A stretch of 64,000 bases of DNA from Comamonadaceae bacterium (GCA_947373185.1 CANBWP010000002.1:1-64000); one strand, 5' to 3'; shown: positions 34,313 to 45,185, counted from the first letter of the stretch. A program made the numbers and translations. The notes: generated from the sequence alone by a model not told the origin.

Positions 34313-34451
34313 CATCGGTTTGTCAGGCTGTTGGGAAACAGCCGCCAGTCAAAGACCGATGGGATTCACAGGTGGGCATGGAAACCACAGGCGAGAGCCT
34401 GGGTCAAACCCCAGCAGAAGTGCTGATGTTGCGGCAACTGGAGGCGGCAAC
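34313..34451 (+). ncRNA. Candidate structured RNA or leader between rhlE and the solute-binding gene
   Basis: A run of hairpins in 139 nt. An outer stem CATCGGT/ACCGATG (34313-34319 with 34355-34361) encloses GGCTGTT-GGGA-AACAGCC. Then follow GTGG/CCAC (34372-34388), CAGGC-GAGA-GCCTG (34388-34401), CAGCA-GAAG-TGCTG (34412-34425) and GTTGC/GCAAC (34428-34451). CTGGG/CCCAG (34399-34414) could compete with neighbours. Two loops are GNRA (GGGA, GAGA) when read on the plus strand, favouring a plus-strand RNA, but it may instead be the 5' leader of rhlE on the minus strand. I recognise no known RNA family and see no T-run terminator. Confidence 0.28.
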
Positions 34452-34488
34452 AGGCTGATTGTCGCATGAAACGCTGCGCATAGAAATT

Positions 34489-34506
34489 AATTCAAAAGAT
34501 TGAATT
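34489..34506. promoter_or_regulatory. Palindrome upstream of the solute-binding gene
   Basis: AATTCAA-AAGA-TTGAATT, perfect 7-bp arms in an AT-rich stretch about 70 bp before the next ATG. It is a possible operator or part of a promoter for either divergent gene. Confidence 0.35.
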
Positions 34507-34573
34507 TATAACCCAGATGGAATTTTTTGGTGTTTAATTTAAAGTTCATACCCAATCCATTGAATTTGCCTAC

Positions 34574-35419
34574 ATGAACACAGCTCCATTTCAAGCCTTG
34601 TTGGTGGCCAGCCGGCACTTTGGCGTTCAATGCTTGATTCAAGTCATGTGCGGCCTGATTGCCATGGGCTCTGCGTCGGTGGCGCTTGCCGAAACAAGCC
34701 GCTTGGACAAAGTGCTTCAAGCCAAGGAGCTCAGAGCCTGTATCTGGCCAGAGTACTACAGCATTACCTACCGCAACCCCAAAACCCGTGAACTCAGCGG
34801 CATCGACATTGCCCTCACGCAAGAATTGGCCAAAGAATTGGGGGTGAAGGTGCGCTACGTTGACAGCAATTTTTCTCAACTCTACGACGCGCTAGAGCAA
34901 GACCGTTGTGATGTGGCCACCCACGCCATTGGTATCACGGCAGAGCGTTTGGCGCGCTTGCAGTTTTCGCAAGCCTATTTGAAGAGCGGCTTGTTTGCGG
35001 TCACGCTTAAAAACAAAGAAGGCCTGCAATCGTGGGACAGTCTCGACCAACCTGGTCGCGTGATTGCGGTGGCAGCCGGCACGCTGATGGAGGGGGTCAT
35101 GGCCAAGTCTTTGAAGAAAGCCAAATTGGTCAAAGTCCAAGCACCGGGCACGCGAGAACAAGAAGTGCAGTCGGGCAGGGCGGATGCCTTCATGACCGAC
35201 TATCCCTACAGCCTGCGAATGATTGAGTTGACCGATTGGGCGGCTGTCATTCCTGCGCCCAACAACATGCCCACCACTGAATATGCTTATGCATTTGCCA
35301 AGGGTGACAACAGTTTGCTGCTGCGCGTTGAGGCATTTTTAAGCAATGTCAAAAAAGATGGGCGTTTGCTGCAATATGCCAAGCAATACAACTTAGACCC
35401 TATCGTGGTGCTGAAGTAA
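34574..35419 (+). CDS. Periplasmic solute-binding protein (amino-acid ABC type)
   Basis: 281-residue family 3 solute-binding protein. An N-terminal signal ends with SASVALA before ETSRLDKVL; the n-region is long, and a start at the internal Met in VMCGLIAMG is also possible. Domain words: LSGIDIALTQELAKELGVKV, FSQAYLKSGLFAV, VIAVAAGTLMEG and GRADAFMTDYPYSL. No ABC permease or ATPase is nearby; instead it is 24 bp upstream of a hybrid sensor kinase. It probably acts as the ligand-sensing partner of that kinase. Ligand unknown. Confidence 0.87.
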   Translation: MNTAPFQALLVASRHFGVQCLIQVMCGLIAMGSASVALAETSRLDKVLQAKELRACIWPEYYSITYRNPKTRELSGIDIALTQELAKELGVKVRYVDSNFSQLYDALEQDRCDVATHAIGITAERLARLQFSQAYLKSGLFAVTLKNKEGLQSWDSLDQPGRVIAVAAGTLMEGVMAKSLKKAKLVKVQAPGTREQEVQSGRADAFMTDYPYSLRMIELTDWAAVIPAPNNMPTTEYAYAFAKGDNSLLLRVEAFLSNVKKDGRLLQYAKQYNLDPIVVLK

Positions 35420-35443
35420 TCACAACTGGCAAGCACTGAGTTC

Positions 35444-38032
35444 ATGGCAATTGAAGTGGGTCATTCAAAGACATCGGCCGCGGCAGGGGTCTACCGATTT
35501 GGTGCGGCAGTTGCCTTGTTCATCGTGCTTGTGTCTTCAGTGTATTTGTGGCAAGACAGACAAGATACTTTGGCGCGTGAACAAGCCCGAGGTGAATTGC
35601 TCACACGCATTTTGTTCAACCATGTCAGTCGAACCCTAGAGTCCACCACCACCCTTATCACAGCCGTCAACCAATGGTCAGATGCCGACTTTCGGGATCA
35701 AGCCAAGCTGCAAACGGCCATCGAAAAATCAAGCTTCATCCGATCTTTGTCGATGCTGTCGGAAAGCGGGCAAGTCTTGGCCAGTTCCGAAGAAGGGGTG
35801 GTTCATCACGTGGTGAAGTGGGCTTCCATGGGTCTTGAACGCGATGTCGGCAATGATTTGGCGGCGGGTCGCTGGCAGCCTGTGCGCAACCTTTTTGACC
35901 TGAACAATGGTCACGCCAATCTCAGACACATCGCCATCCTGCCTCTGGCGTTGCGAACTCAAAGGCCCAATGGGCAAGTGGTGCGCTGGCTGGCCCTGAT
36001 CAACCCCAATGATTTGATCGATGGCTTTGCCGAGTCTGTGGATGCCGATTGCGATGCGGTCTACGTGTTTGATTATGCGGGTCGCATTTTGGCCAGCAGT
36101 TCAGAACGATGGTTTCCCAACGACCAGGTCTTTGACAAAATGCCGGCGGTTCAAAGTGTCGCCCGCAATCAAGAATTTGGGCGTTACCTCCAAACCCAGA
36201 TGGATGCGCAACAAGACCTTGAAAAATTGGAAGTTCATTTCCGAACCTCCGCCAATTTGCCAGTCACCGTGGCTGTTGCCATCTCACGCAGCAGCGTGGA
36301 AGCGCAGTGGTGGTTGGCTTCCAAAGGCATGCTGGCCTTGTCGCTCTTGATGCTGATTGCCACTTATTTTCTCACCAAGCACATTGCTGCCATTTGGGTG
36401 CGCCGAGAGGAAGATCGCTTTGCCATGGCGCGTGCCTTGAATGCTGCAGAAACTGCCAACCAAGCCAAGTCCTCATTCTTGGCCCAAATGAGCCATGAAA
36501 TCAGAACACCGATTAACAGCATGGTGGGCATGACCGAGTTGGCACTGGGCACACCCTTGAACCCGGAACAAAAAGGCTACTTGGAGATGTCTCGCACGGC
36601 GTCCAAAAGCTTGCTGCGACTGATTGACGATATTTTGGATTTCACACGCTTGGGTGCCAATCGACTGACTTTGGATCGCACGGTCTTTGATTTGCACACG
36701 GCATGTCAGCAGGCCATGAAGGGCTTCGCTTTTCAGGCTGAACAAAAAAAGATAGACCTTTATTTGGTGATCGATCCCGAGGTGCCCCAGTGGGTCATGG
36801 GCGATCCATTGCGATTAGGCCAAGTCTTGCAAAACTTGTTGGGCAATGCTTTGAAGTTCAGTGACACAGGATGGGTCAAACTTCATGTTCAATTTTTGTC
36901 GGAGCTGAACGCGCAAGTCAGATGTTCATTTGAAGTGACGGACACAGGCATTGGTATTCCGATCGAAAAAATGCATGTGATTTTTTCACCCTTCAGCCAA
37001 GCCGATGCCTCTGTCAATCGCAAATTTGGAGGCAGTGGTTTGGGCCTGTCGATTGCCAAGAACTTGGTCAATTTGATGAAGGGCGAGATCAGTGTTCAAG
37101 CGCGAGAAGAGGGCGGCAGTGTGTTCACCTTCACGGCGCAATTTGAGCCGCTCACCCATGCCGACATTGAACACCAAGACACACGTCTGCAGGGTCATGG
37201 TTTTGATGCTTTGTCGCACTCGGTGGATGTGGTGTTGATCGAGTCCAATCCGTTTGCCCGAGAAATTTTGAAAACACTGTTGGCATCCCAGCAAATCACA
37301 CCTCAAGAAATAGTCACCCCTGCGTCACTGCAGACTTGCTTGGAAGCGTGGTTGCAGCAAGGCCTTTCGCGTCAAACATTGTGGGTCATTGATCACAGCA
37401 TGCTGGCCTTCATTGAGCCTGCCTTCATGTTGGCCCAAGACGCTCAAAAGTGGCGCCAATTGTCCTGGGTGGTGCTGTCGGATTTTGGTTTGAACCATGA
37501 TGTGCAAAACCTGTGCGCAGTGGCCCGCACCTTGGGCGTCAAAGTGGCCAATTTGTACAAGCCGATAACGGCCCAAGAATTGAACAGAACCCTGATTCAA
37601 CTGACCCAGCGGGATGAGTTGAGTGATCAACTGACCTCAACTCAAAAGCCTAAAGCGCAACATGCGGGTCATGTCTTGGTTGTGGAAGACACACCCATGA
37701 ATCAGCAGTTGGCGCAGTGGACTTTGCAAAAGTTGGGGTGCACAGTGGACATTGCCGAGAATGGCGAAGTTGCGCTGCAAAAAATCCGCACATCAGCTTA
37801 CGATTTGATCTTGATGGACTTGCAAATGCCCGGCATGGATGGGCTCACGGCCACCTACGAAATCCGGCGCATTGAAATCACCGAGGCTTTGCGAATGACG
37901 CCCATCGTGGCCATGACTGCCCACGTGTTGGACGAGGACCGCGTTTTGGCCCAAAAGGCAGGCATGCAAGACTTTCTCATCAAGCCAGTGTCTGCGGCTG
38001 AATTTCAACGCGTTTTGAAACGTTTTTTATAG
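35444..38032 (+). CDS. Hybrid sensor histidine kinase
   Basis: 862-residue membrane kinase. TM1 lies at about 17-36, a periplasmic sensor region at 37-288 and TM2 at about 289-311. Then come HisKA with His351 in [12 protein letters not shown], an HATPase domain ([31 protein letters not shown]), a degenerate receiver at about 570-695 in which the acidic pair is Ile-Glu-Ser, and an intact receiver with Asp792 in [11 protein letters not shown]. No Hpt domain or response regulator is adjacent, so the output is unknown. The preceding solute-binding protein suggests a ligand-fed signalling pair. Confidence 0.9.
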   Translation: MAIEVGHSKTSAAAGVYRFGAAVALFIVLVSSVYLWQDRQDTLAREQARGELLTRILFNHVSRTLESTTTLITAVNQWSDADFRDQAKLQTAIEKSSFIRSLSMLSESGQVLASSEEGVVHHVVKWASMGLERDVGNDLAAGRWQPVRNLFDLNNGHANLRHIAILPLALRTQRPNGQVVRWLALINPNDLIDGFAESVDADCDAVYVFDYAGRILASSSERWFPNDQVFDKMPAVQSVARNQEFGRYLQTQMDAQQDLEKLEVHFRTSANLPVTVAVAISRSSVEAQWWLASKGMLALSLLMLIATYFLTKHIAAIWVRREEDRFAMARALNAAETANQAKSSFLAQMSHEIRTPINSMVGMTELALGTPLNPEQKGYLEMSRTASKSLLRLIDDILDFTRLGANRLTLDRTVFDLHTACQQAMKGFAFQAEQKKIDLYLVIDPEVPQWVMGDPLRLGQVLQNLLGNALKFSDTGWVKLHVQFLSELNAQVRCSFEVTDTGIGIPIEKMHVIFSPFSQADASVNRKFGGSGLGLSIAKNLVNLMKGEISVQAREEGGSVFTFTAQFEPLTHADIEHQDTRLQGHGFDALSHSVDVVLIESNPFAREILKTLLASQQITPQEIVTPASLQTCLEAWLQQGLSRQTLWVIDHSMLAFIEPAFMLAQDAQKWRQLSWVVLSDFGLNHDVQNLCAVARTLGVKVANLYKPITAQELNRTLIQLTQRDELSDQLTSTQKPKAQHAGHVLVVEDTPMNQQLAQWTLQKLGCTVDIAENGEVALQKIRTSAYDLILMDLQMPGMDGLTATYEIRRIEITEALRMTPIVAMTAHVLDEDRVLAQKAGMQDFLIKPVSAAEFQRVLKRFL

Positions 38033-38063
38033 GCAAGCTCACGACATGAGCCTGGCCACAGTC

Positions 38064-38069
38064 GATAAT
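38064..38069 (+). promoter_or_regulatory. Possible -10 element of recCBD
   Basis: GATAAT 37 bp before the recC ATG, with ACGACA 17 bp further upstream (38041-38046) as a partial -35. It suggests recC has its own promoter, separate from the kinase gene that ends at 38032. Confidence 0.35.
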
Positions 38070-38106
38070 CCAGACTAGATTCTCAGACACACGCAAGCTT
38101 CATTTC

Positions 38107-41100
38107 ATGGCCCACGCACTTCAACCAGGATTCATGGTGTTCCATGGCAACCGCCTGGAAGACCTGCGCGATCTCACGTTAGGCTTGCTGAAAAACAATC
38201 CCTTGCCGCCCTTGGTGCCCGAAACTTTGCTGGTGCAAAGCAATGGCATGAAGCACTGGTTAGAAATGGCCTTGGCCGACGACAGTGCCATGGGCATTTG
38301 TGCGGCCACCCAAACCGAATTGCCCTCCAGCTTCATTTGGCGAATGTACCGTTTGGTTTTGGGGCCCTCGGTCGTGCCGGTGGCCATGCCCTTTGACAAG
38401 CAAGCCTTGGTCTGGCGACTGTGGCGATTGCTGCCCGAGTTTGCGCAAACCTATCAAGTGGCGCCCTTGCTGGCCTATGTCAAAAACGATCCCTTGGGCC
38501 GGCAGCGTTATCAATTGGCGCAGCAAGTGGCCGATGTGTTTGACGGCTATCAAAGCTACCGCGCCGATTGGCTAAGCGATTGGGCCGAAGGGCGCTTCGT
38601 TCTACAGCACATGGGTGAGCGCAAAGCCTTGGCGACCGATCAAGCATGGCAAGCGCAGTTGTGGCAGTTGTTACAGCAAGATGTGCTGCAAACCCAAGTG
38701 CCCGAACTGGCTTCGCAATGTTTGTCTCGCGCAGAAGTTCACTCGCAGTTCATGCGCAAGGTACAACAGACCGGTGCTGTGATGCCAGCAGGTTTGCCGC
38801 CACGCATTGTGGTGTTTGGCATCTCCAACTTGCCATTGCAGGTGGTGGAAGCCTTGGCGGCTTTGGGACGTTGGTCGCAAGTCGTCTTGATGGTGCAAAA
38901 CCCTTGCCAAGAATATTGGGGCCATGACATGGACCTGATGGCGCAGCAAAATTCTTTGTTGGCTTCCTGGGGTCAACAAGGCCGCGATTATTTGCATGCC
39001 CTGGAGCGCTTTGACCAACCCGAAAATGCCTTGAGCTTGATGAGCAAGCAAAGCTATTTTGTGGACCCTGCAGACTTAAGCCAGCAGGCTCAATCCACAC
39101 GCTTGCAAAACATTCAATCCGACATCCTCACCTTGAATCCGATGCCCGAAGCGCCAGAGGCGCTGGACGACGATGGCAGCATTCAAATGGTCCAAGCGCA
39201 TTCTGCCCAGCGCGAAGTGGAAATTTTGCATGATCGGCTTTGGGATTGGTTTGATCACAACCCCACGTGGAAACCCACCGATGTGATGGTGATGGTACCC
39301 GACATGGCCACATTTGCGGCCCACATTCAGGCCGTGTTTGGCCGTTTTCCGCCGCAGCATCCACGGCACATTCCTTTTTCCGTAGCCGACACCACGCCCA
39401 GGCAAGTGCCCTTGGTGCAAGCGCTGGAGTTTTTGCTGAACTTGCCAGAGGCCCGCATCACTTTGTCTGAATGGCTCAGCTTGTTTGAAGTCTCAGCGGT
39501 TCGTCGCAAGTTTCAAATGGACGAAGCCGATGTCCATACCTTGAAAAACTGGCTGCAGGCGGCGGTTGTGCGGTGGGGTTTAGATCCGGCGCATCGACAA
39601 AAGTGGGGCATCCCCTCCGACATGCCCCATGCGCAGCAAAACACGTGGGCCTATGGCTTGCAGCGTTTGCTGTTGGGTTATGCCGCAGGTCAAGCAGATG
39701 GCAATGCAGCTTGGCAAGGTGTTTTGCCTTTGCCGCAAGTGGCGGGCCTGAGTGCGCTGAAGGTGGGTCATCTGGCCAGTTGGCTCGAGGCTGTGGCCAT
39801 CAGCCTTGAGCAGTTGTGCCATGCGCACACGCCTGCCCAATGGTCTACGGTGATGCATGACTTGATAGCGCGCTTTTTTGAACCCGACAACGAAGCCGAC
39901 GAGCGCATGTTGCTTCGCCTCAAACAAGAACTTACGCAGTGGCAGTCGCTGTGTGATCAAGCCGGCCTGTCTGAGCCTTTGCCGCTCACGGTGGTTCGCG
40001 AACATTGGCTTTCAGCTTTGGAATCGGCAGGCTTGCAGCAACGCTTCTTTGGCGGCGGCGTGCAGTTTTCCACCCTGATGCCCATGCGCGCCATTCCCTT
40101 TAAAGGCTTGTGCCTGTTGGGCATGAACGATGGCGCCTATCCTCGCCAAAGCACACCACGCGATTTTGATTTGATGACCGATCATTGGCGTGCAGGCGAT
40201 CGCTCGCGCCGTGAGGACGATCGCTATTTGTTTTTAGAGGCATTTTTGTCGGCCCGTGACAAGCTGTACATCAGTTGGCAAGGACGACGAAGCACCGACA
40301 ACCAGCTCATGCCACCCTCGGTGTTGGTCTCGCAATTGCGCGATGCCCTCAAAGCGCGCTTCACGCCAGAAACCCCGGCCAACCTGCAACCCTTACAAGC
40401 TTTTTCTGCCCAATATTTCCAGACCAACGCGAAGTTTTTCACGTATGCGGACGATTGGGAAAAAGCCCAAGCCGCGCATGCCGCTTTGATCGCTGCAGGT
40501 CAGCCAGCATTGCAAAAAGAAGTAACAATGCAATCCGAGGCCGATTTGCCCGTCATCACAGACTGGCCTCTGAGCGAATGCATGCGCCTGCTCAAACAAC
40601 CCGTTGAGGTCTATTGGCGCAGTCGATTGGGCGTGCAACTGACGGGCCCCGAAGAGGCGCTGCAAGACGATGAAAATTTTGGACTCTCTGGCTTGGACCG
40701 TTACTTGGTGGGTCGCTCATTGCTTGAAGCGGACGACATCGCGCAACAACTGGAAGCAGAAACTTTGATGGGACTGCTGCCCATGGGGGCAGCGGGTCAA
40801 GGCGTGTTGAAGCAACAATACGAAGCAGCGCTCCGAGTCAAAGACCGCGCAGCACCTTATGCCGAAAATTACCCCACCGAATTGGCCACGCAATCCATTG
40901 GCCTGGTGTTGTCCATGCCTTGGGGCGATGTGCGCATGTCAGCTGAAATAGCCAATTTGCGCCAAGGCGACTTGGGTTGTTTGCAAATCACCAGTCGACC
41001 TGGGGCGGTTGCCACGGGTCAAAAGGACCAACAAACTGCGCGTGCAGATGTGCTGATCAATTTGTGGCCCGGCCATGTGCTGATGTGCGCTGCGGGTTAC

Positions 41101-41544
41101 AAGCTGCGCTCTGTTGCTGTGGGTTTGGATGGCGTGGCGGTTTTGCCAAGCTTGAACGCAGAGAGCGCCAAGCAATTGCTCACCCAATGGTTAACTGTTT
41201 ATCGCCAAGCTTGGGCACAGCCCTTGCCTGTGACGTTCAAGGCAGGCTTGGCCTTTGTGACCGAGCAAGCCAAACAGGCGCAAGCCAATAAAGAGGCGAA
41301 TGCAGACCTTCATGATGAAAAGGTGGTGGCGCAGTCTTTGGCGCAATCTTTGGAAAAGTCTTTAGACAAAGCCAGCAAAGCCTTCGCCGACAACTTCTCA
41401 GAAGACACCGACTTGGCGCGCTCCTTGTATGTGCAACGTTCGTTTGATCATTTTGATCTTCTGCGCCATTCACTCCCTCAATGGGCGCCTTTGCTGTACG
41501 AAGATTTGATCCGAGTGGCTTGCATGGAAGGTGAGGCGCCATGA
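38107..41544 (+). CDS. recC: Exodeoxyribonuclease V gamma subunit RecC
   Basis: Non-catalytic UvrD-like subunit of RecBCD that splits the strands and reads Chi. It has 1145 residues with family words FMVFHGNRLEDLRDL at the start, LLVQSNGMKHWLEMALAD, FGISNLPLQVVEALAALG and PMRAIPFKGLCLLGMNDGAYPR. Length matches RecC. Its stop overlaps the recB ATG by 4 bp. The recC-recB-recD order without ptrA is common outside enterics. Confidence 0.95.
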   Translation: MAHALQPGFMVFHGNRLEDLRDLTLGLLKNNPLPPLVPETLLVQSNGMKHWLEMALADDSAMGICAATQTELPSSFIWRMYRLVLGPSVVPVAMPFDKQALVWRLWRLLPEFAQTYQVAPLLAYVKNDPLGRQRYQLAQQVADVFDGYQSYRADWLSDWAEGRFVLQHMGERKALATDQAWQAQLWQLLQQDVLQTQVPELASQCLSRAEVHSQFMRKVQQTGAVMPAGLPPRIVVFGISNLPLQVVEALAALGRWSQVVLMVQNPCQEYWGHDMDLMAQQNSLLASWGQQGRDYLHALERFDQPENALSLMSKQSYFVDPADLSQQAQSTRLQNIQSDILTLNPMPEAPEALDDDGSIQMVQAHSAQREVEILHDRLWDWFDHNPTWKPTDVMVMVPDMATFAAHIQAVFGRFPPQHPRHIPFSVADTTPRQVPLVQALEFLLNLPEARITLSEWLSLFEVSAVRRKFQMDEADVHTLKNWLQAAVVRWGLDPAHRQKWGIPSDMPHAQQNTWAYGLQRLLLGYAAGQADGNAAWQGVLPLPQVAGLSALKVGHLASWLEAVAISLEQLCHAHTPAQWSTVMHDLIARFFEPDNEADERMLLRLKQELTQWQSLCDQAGLSEPLPLTVVREHWLSALESAGLQQRFFGGGVQFSTLMPMRAIPFKGLCLLGMNDGAYPRQSTPRDFDLMTDHWRAGDRSRREDDRYLFLEAFLSARDKLYISWQGRRSTDNQLMPPSVLVSQLRDALKARFTPETPANLQPLQAFSAQYFQTNAKFFTYADDWEKAQAAHAALIAAGQPALQKEVTMQSEADLPVITDWPLSECMRLLKQPVEVYWRSRLGVQLTGPEEALQDDENFGLSGLDRYLVGRSLLEADDIAQQLEAETLMGLLPMGAAGQGVLKQQYEAALRVKDRAAPYAENYPTELATQSIGLVLSMPWGDVRMSAEIANLRQGDLGCLQITSRPGAVATGQKDQQTARADVLINLWPGHVLMCAAGYKLRSVAVGLDGVAVLPSLNAESAKQLLTQWLTVYRQAWAQPLPVTFKAGLAFVTEQAKQAQANKEANADLHDEKVVAQSLAQSLEKSLDKASKAFADNFSEDTDLARSLYVQRSFDHFDLLRHSLPQWAPLLYEDLIRVACMEGEAP

Positions 41545-44500
41545 CTGCTTTGGCCACCTTGACCACACACAAGCTTGATGTGTTGAAACTGCCCCTCCAA
41601 GGCATTCAACTGATTGAAGCCAGCGCAGGCACCGGCAAAACTTGGACCTTGGCAGCCTTGTATGTGCGCCTGATCTTGGGCCATGGCTGGCAAGGTCAGG
41701 GCTTGATGCCGCCGCAAATTCTGGTCATGACCTTCACGGAAGCCGCCACTGCTGAACTGCGCGATCGCATTCGTTCGCGCTTGGCGCAAGCAGCGCAGTT
41801 TTTCAGAGGCCAGGTCCAAGACGCTGATGATTTTCTGCGCGATTTACAAGCCACGCTAGGCACCGAGCACAATGCTGCGCATGCGGCTCGCTTGGAAGAA
41901 GCAGCGCAGTGGATGGACGAGGCCGCCATTTACACCATCCACAGTTGGTCCAGCCGCATGCTCCGGCAGCACGCCTTTGACAGCCAAAGCTTGTTTGACC
42001 AGAAACGCTTGGACGATGCGCCTGCTTTGAAACTGAAGTTGGTCAAAGATTACTGGCGTGAATTTGTCTACCCGCTGGCGAGTCAGCAGCTAGGGGCCCT
42101 CAAGGCTTTGGGTGCCACGCCCGATGCGCTTTTGAAAAACATCCAATCGCATTGGCAGAAGTTTGAAAAATCGCCCGGTGGTTTTCCCGACGCGTCGCAA
42201 GACCCTGATCCTCAAGCCGCCTTGAAGGCGTGGGCCCAGTGGCAATCAACGTGTGATCAATTGGAGTCGACTGCGCGGCGGTTGATGGCCGAGCACATGG
42301 CCATCGCTTTGAACCAGTTAAACAATGCACTGGCCAAAGACCTGAAGGGCAACATCTATGTTCCCAAGAAACATGGCTACTTCATTTCTCATTTGTCGGA
42401 ATGGGCCTCCGGTGAAGAAGCCGACATCGAAACTCTGAAAAAGTTCACGCTTGAAAAGCTCAATGCCAGTTTGAAAAAAGATGCGTCGCCAATGCTGGAT
42501 GCGCACGGTGTGTGGTCGGCCATTGGCCAGTGGATGATGCACCTCGAAGCAGAACCCGATGTCGGTGTGGATTTGCTTCAACACGCCGCAGTCAAAGTGG
42601 GGCGTGCCTATTTGCAGCAAAAGAAAAACTTGGCCAGTTTTGATTTTTCAGATTTGTTGCAACGGCTGCATGCCGCCTTGCATGCGGATGGCAGTCGTTT
42701 GCCCGCCATCATTCGCGCACAATTTCCAGTGGCCTTGGTCGACGAATTTCAAGACACCGATCCATGGCAATACGAATCCTTGTCCTGCATCTATGGCGCC
42801 AGGTCTTCGCCAGCGGATGATGAAAAGCAAACACTGACGCCTAGCGCTTTCTTGATGATCGGTGATCCCAAGCAAGCCATCTACAGCTTCCGCGGTGCCG
42901 ACCTGCCAACCTATTTGAACGCACGCCATGCCGCTGAATCAATTTGGACACTGACGGAAAATTTCCGTTCAAGCCAAGAGGTGGTCCATGCTGTCAATCA
43001 TCTCTTTGGCGAAGCACAAGCGCCTTTTGGCGAAGTGCCCTTTGAGCAGGTGCAAACGCCTACACCGGCCAAAGCCACAAGCCTGTTCTTGCCCCATGGG
43101 CAAAAAGTACCCGCGCTGACGGTGTGGCACTTACACGCAGACAAACCCCTCAGTGGCACCCAGTATGGCGACGCCATGGCGCACATTTGCGCCACCCAAA
43201 TGATCAGCTTGCTGAACCAACGCATTGCGCAACCTGGCCACATGGCCGTGCTGGTGCGTGATGGCAATGAGGCCAAGAAAATTCGACAAGCGCTGGCGCA
43301 ACGCGGTGTGCGCAGCGTCTACTTGTCCGACCGTGACAGCGTGTATGCCACGCGCGAAGCGCTTGACCTAGCTTGCATCTTGGAAGCAGTTTTGCAAGCG
43401 CGCAATGCCAAGCTGCTGCGCGCCGCTTTGACCACACGCACTTTGTGCTTAAGCCTGACTGAAATTGAACAAGCGATCAACGACGAGGCCGCATGGGACA
43501 TCTGGGTCGAGCGCTTCAATGCTTGGCACACCACGTGGCAGCGTCAAGGCTTTTTGCCCATGCTCTACAAAATGGTGCACGAGCAAGACATCGGCAGGCG
43601 CATGCAGGCCGAAGGTGACACCGCCGAGCGGCGCTTGACCAACCTCATGCATTTGGGTGAGTTGTTGCAGTCTGCCAGCCTCAGTTTGCAAGGTGAGACA
43701 GCGTTGTTGCGATTTTTAACCGACCAATTGGCCAACCCGCAAGCGCAAGGTGAAGCGGCGCAAATGCGCCTTGAAACCGATGCGCAATTGGTACAGGTCA
43801 TCACCTTTCACAAGGCCAAAGGCTTGCAGTACCCCTTGGTCTTCTTGCCGTTTGTGTCCAACTTCCGAGAGGACAAAGACGAATCACTCCGAACCCCCGA
43901 AGAGCGCTTGCAAGAAGACATTCGCTTGTTGTACGTGGCTCTCACCCGGGCCCAGCAAGCCATGTGGATGGGCGTTGCCAAGCGCAAGGACGATTTCAAA
44001 GCCAAAGAATCACAAGCGCAAAGTGCCCTGAGCGTTTTGTTGAGGCGCACATCGGTCGATGACTTGCAAGAGAAATTGCAAAACTGGGCTGCCTGCGAAG
44101 ACATCGACGTGGTGTCTGCGCCAGAGGCCAACGACCATCTCTATGAGCCACTTCAAATCACGCAAGAAGAGGCACCAACGCCAGCCAGACAACCGACACG
44201 CACCTTGCCCCGCTCGGGATGGACCGCCAGCTTCAGTGCCTTGACGCGCAATTTGTCTGACAAGCATGCGCTGCCCTCGGGTTCAGACTCAGACTCCGGC
44301 TTGGCGCGAGAGGCGCGTTGGTTAGATTCTCAAATCGACAATCCCGTTGCAAAGCTGGACGATCTGAGCCCTGAAGAAATCACAGCCAACACCATTGCCT
44401 CACTCCCTTTGTATAACGCGTTTCCTGCAGGCAGTGCCTATGGCACCTTGCTGCACGACATCTTTGAATGGCAACTCAAAGAGGGTTGGCCTTTGTTGCA

Positions 44501-45185
44501 GGATGCGCACACGATTTCTGCAGAAACCAACATCCGCTGGCAGCGCTGGTGGCAAACCCAAGCCGACAGTTTGCAACTCAGACCCGAGCACCAAACCCTC
44601 TGCCTGCAACTCATCCGCCAATGCGCCACCACGCAATTGGCACAATTGGGGTCAGATCAACATTGTTTCAGTTTGTCTCAACTGAACAGCCTCAACGCGT
44701 GGCCCGAAATGGGTTTCACATTCAAAACACATGGCGTGTCAACGCAGCACATTGACCATCTCATCAGCCAAGCGGTGCATCCAGGTCAAGCGCGTCCCAA
44801 TTTGCAAGCTCAGCAACTGAATGGTTTGTTGACAGGCTTCATGGACATTGTGTTGGAACACCAAGGGCGCTATTACGTGCTCGATTACAAATCGAACAAG
44901 CTACCCGTTTACACACAAGACAGCATCGAGGCCAGCATGCTGAGCCATCGCTATGACGTGCAATACACCTTGTACATCTTGGCTGTTCACCGCCTTTTGA
45001 AGTCGCGCTTGAAACATTACAGCTACGAGCAGCACATGGGCGGCGCACTTTATCTCTATTTGCGAGGCATTGATCAAGTGGGGCAGGGGCTGTACTTCAA
45101 CAAACCACCCTTTGCCTTGATTGAAGCCCTCGACGCTGCATGCAAAGCAGTGCCATCTGCCGTTGCCGTGGAGGGTGTCGCATGA
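41541..45185 (+). CDS. recB: Exodeoxyribonuclease V beta subunit RecB
   Basis: Helicase-nuclease subunit of 1214 residues. The 3'-5' UvrD-type helicase shows Walker A ASAGTGKT at 27-34, VDEFQDTDPWQ, GDPKQAIYSFRGAD and VITFHKAKGLQYPLVFLP. The C-terminal nuclease has Asp1102 in GFMDIVLEH and Asp1115/Lys1117 in LDYKSNKL. All catalytic parts are intact, so it should process double-strand ends and degrade foreign linear DNA. ATGA overlaps occur at both ends, with recC and recD. Confidence 0.96.
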   Translation: MTALATLTTHKLDVLKLPLQGIQLIEASAGTGKTWTLAALYVRLILGHGWQGQGLMPPQILVMTFTEAATAELRDRIRSRLAQAAQFFRGQVQDADDFLRDLQATLGTEHNAAHAARLEEAAQWMDEAAIYTIHSWSSRMLRQHAFDSQSLFDQKRLDDAPALKLKLVKDYWREFVYPLASQQLGALKALGATPDALLKNIQSHWQKFEKSPGGFPDASQDPDPQAALKAWAQWQSTCDQLESTARRLMAEHMAIALNQLNNALAKDLKGNIYVPKKHGYFISHLSEWASGEEADIETLKKFTLEKLNASLKKDASPMLDAHGVWSAIGQWMMHLEAEPDVGVDLLQHAAVKVGRAYLQQKKNLASFDFSDLLQRLHAALHADGSRLPAIIRAQFPVALVDEFQDTDPWQYESLSCIYGARSSPADDEKQTLTPSAFLMIGDPKQAIYSFRGADLPTYLNARHAAESIWTLTENFRSSQEVVHAVNHLFGEAQAPFGEVPFEQVQTPTPAKATSLFLPHGQKVPALTVWHLHADKPLSGTQYGDAMAHICATQMISLLNQRIAQPGHMAVLVRDGNEAKKIRQALAQRGVRSVYLSDRDSVYATREALDLACILEAVLQARNAKLLRAALTTRTLCLSLTEIEQAINDEAAWDIWVERFNAWHTTWQRQGFLPMLYKMVHEQDIGRRMQAEGDTAERRLTNLMHLGELLQSASLSLQGETALLRFLTDQLANPQAQGEAAQMRLETDAQLVQVITFHKAKGLQYPLVFLPFVSNFREDKDESLRTPEERLQEDIRLLYVALTRAQQAMWMGVAKRKDDFKAKESQAQSALSVLLRRTSVDDLQEKLQNWAACEDIDVVSAPEANDHLYEPLQITQEEAPTPARQPTRTLPRSGWTASFSALTRNLSDKHALPSGSDSDSGLAREARWLDSQIDNPVAKLDDLSPEEITANTIASLPLYNAFPAGSAYGTLLHDIFEWQLKEGWPLLQDAHTISAETNIRWQRWWQTQADSLQLRPEHQTLCLQLIRQCATTQLAQLGSDQHCFSLSQLNSLNAWPEMGFTFKTHGVSTQHIDHLISQAVHPGQARPNLQAQQLNGLLTGFMDIVLEHQGRYYVLDYKSNKLPVYTQDSIEASMLSHRYDVQYTLYILAVHRLLKSRLKHYSYEQHMGGALYLYLRGIDQVGQGLYFNKPPFALIEALDAACKAVPSAVAVEGVA

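Noticed and set aside
33735-34469. 244-codon frame on the plus strand opposite rhlE
   Set aside because: Shadow of the helicase core; no ribosome-binding site or recognisable motif.
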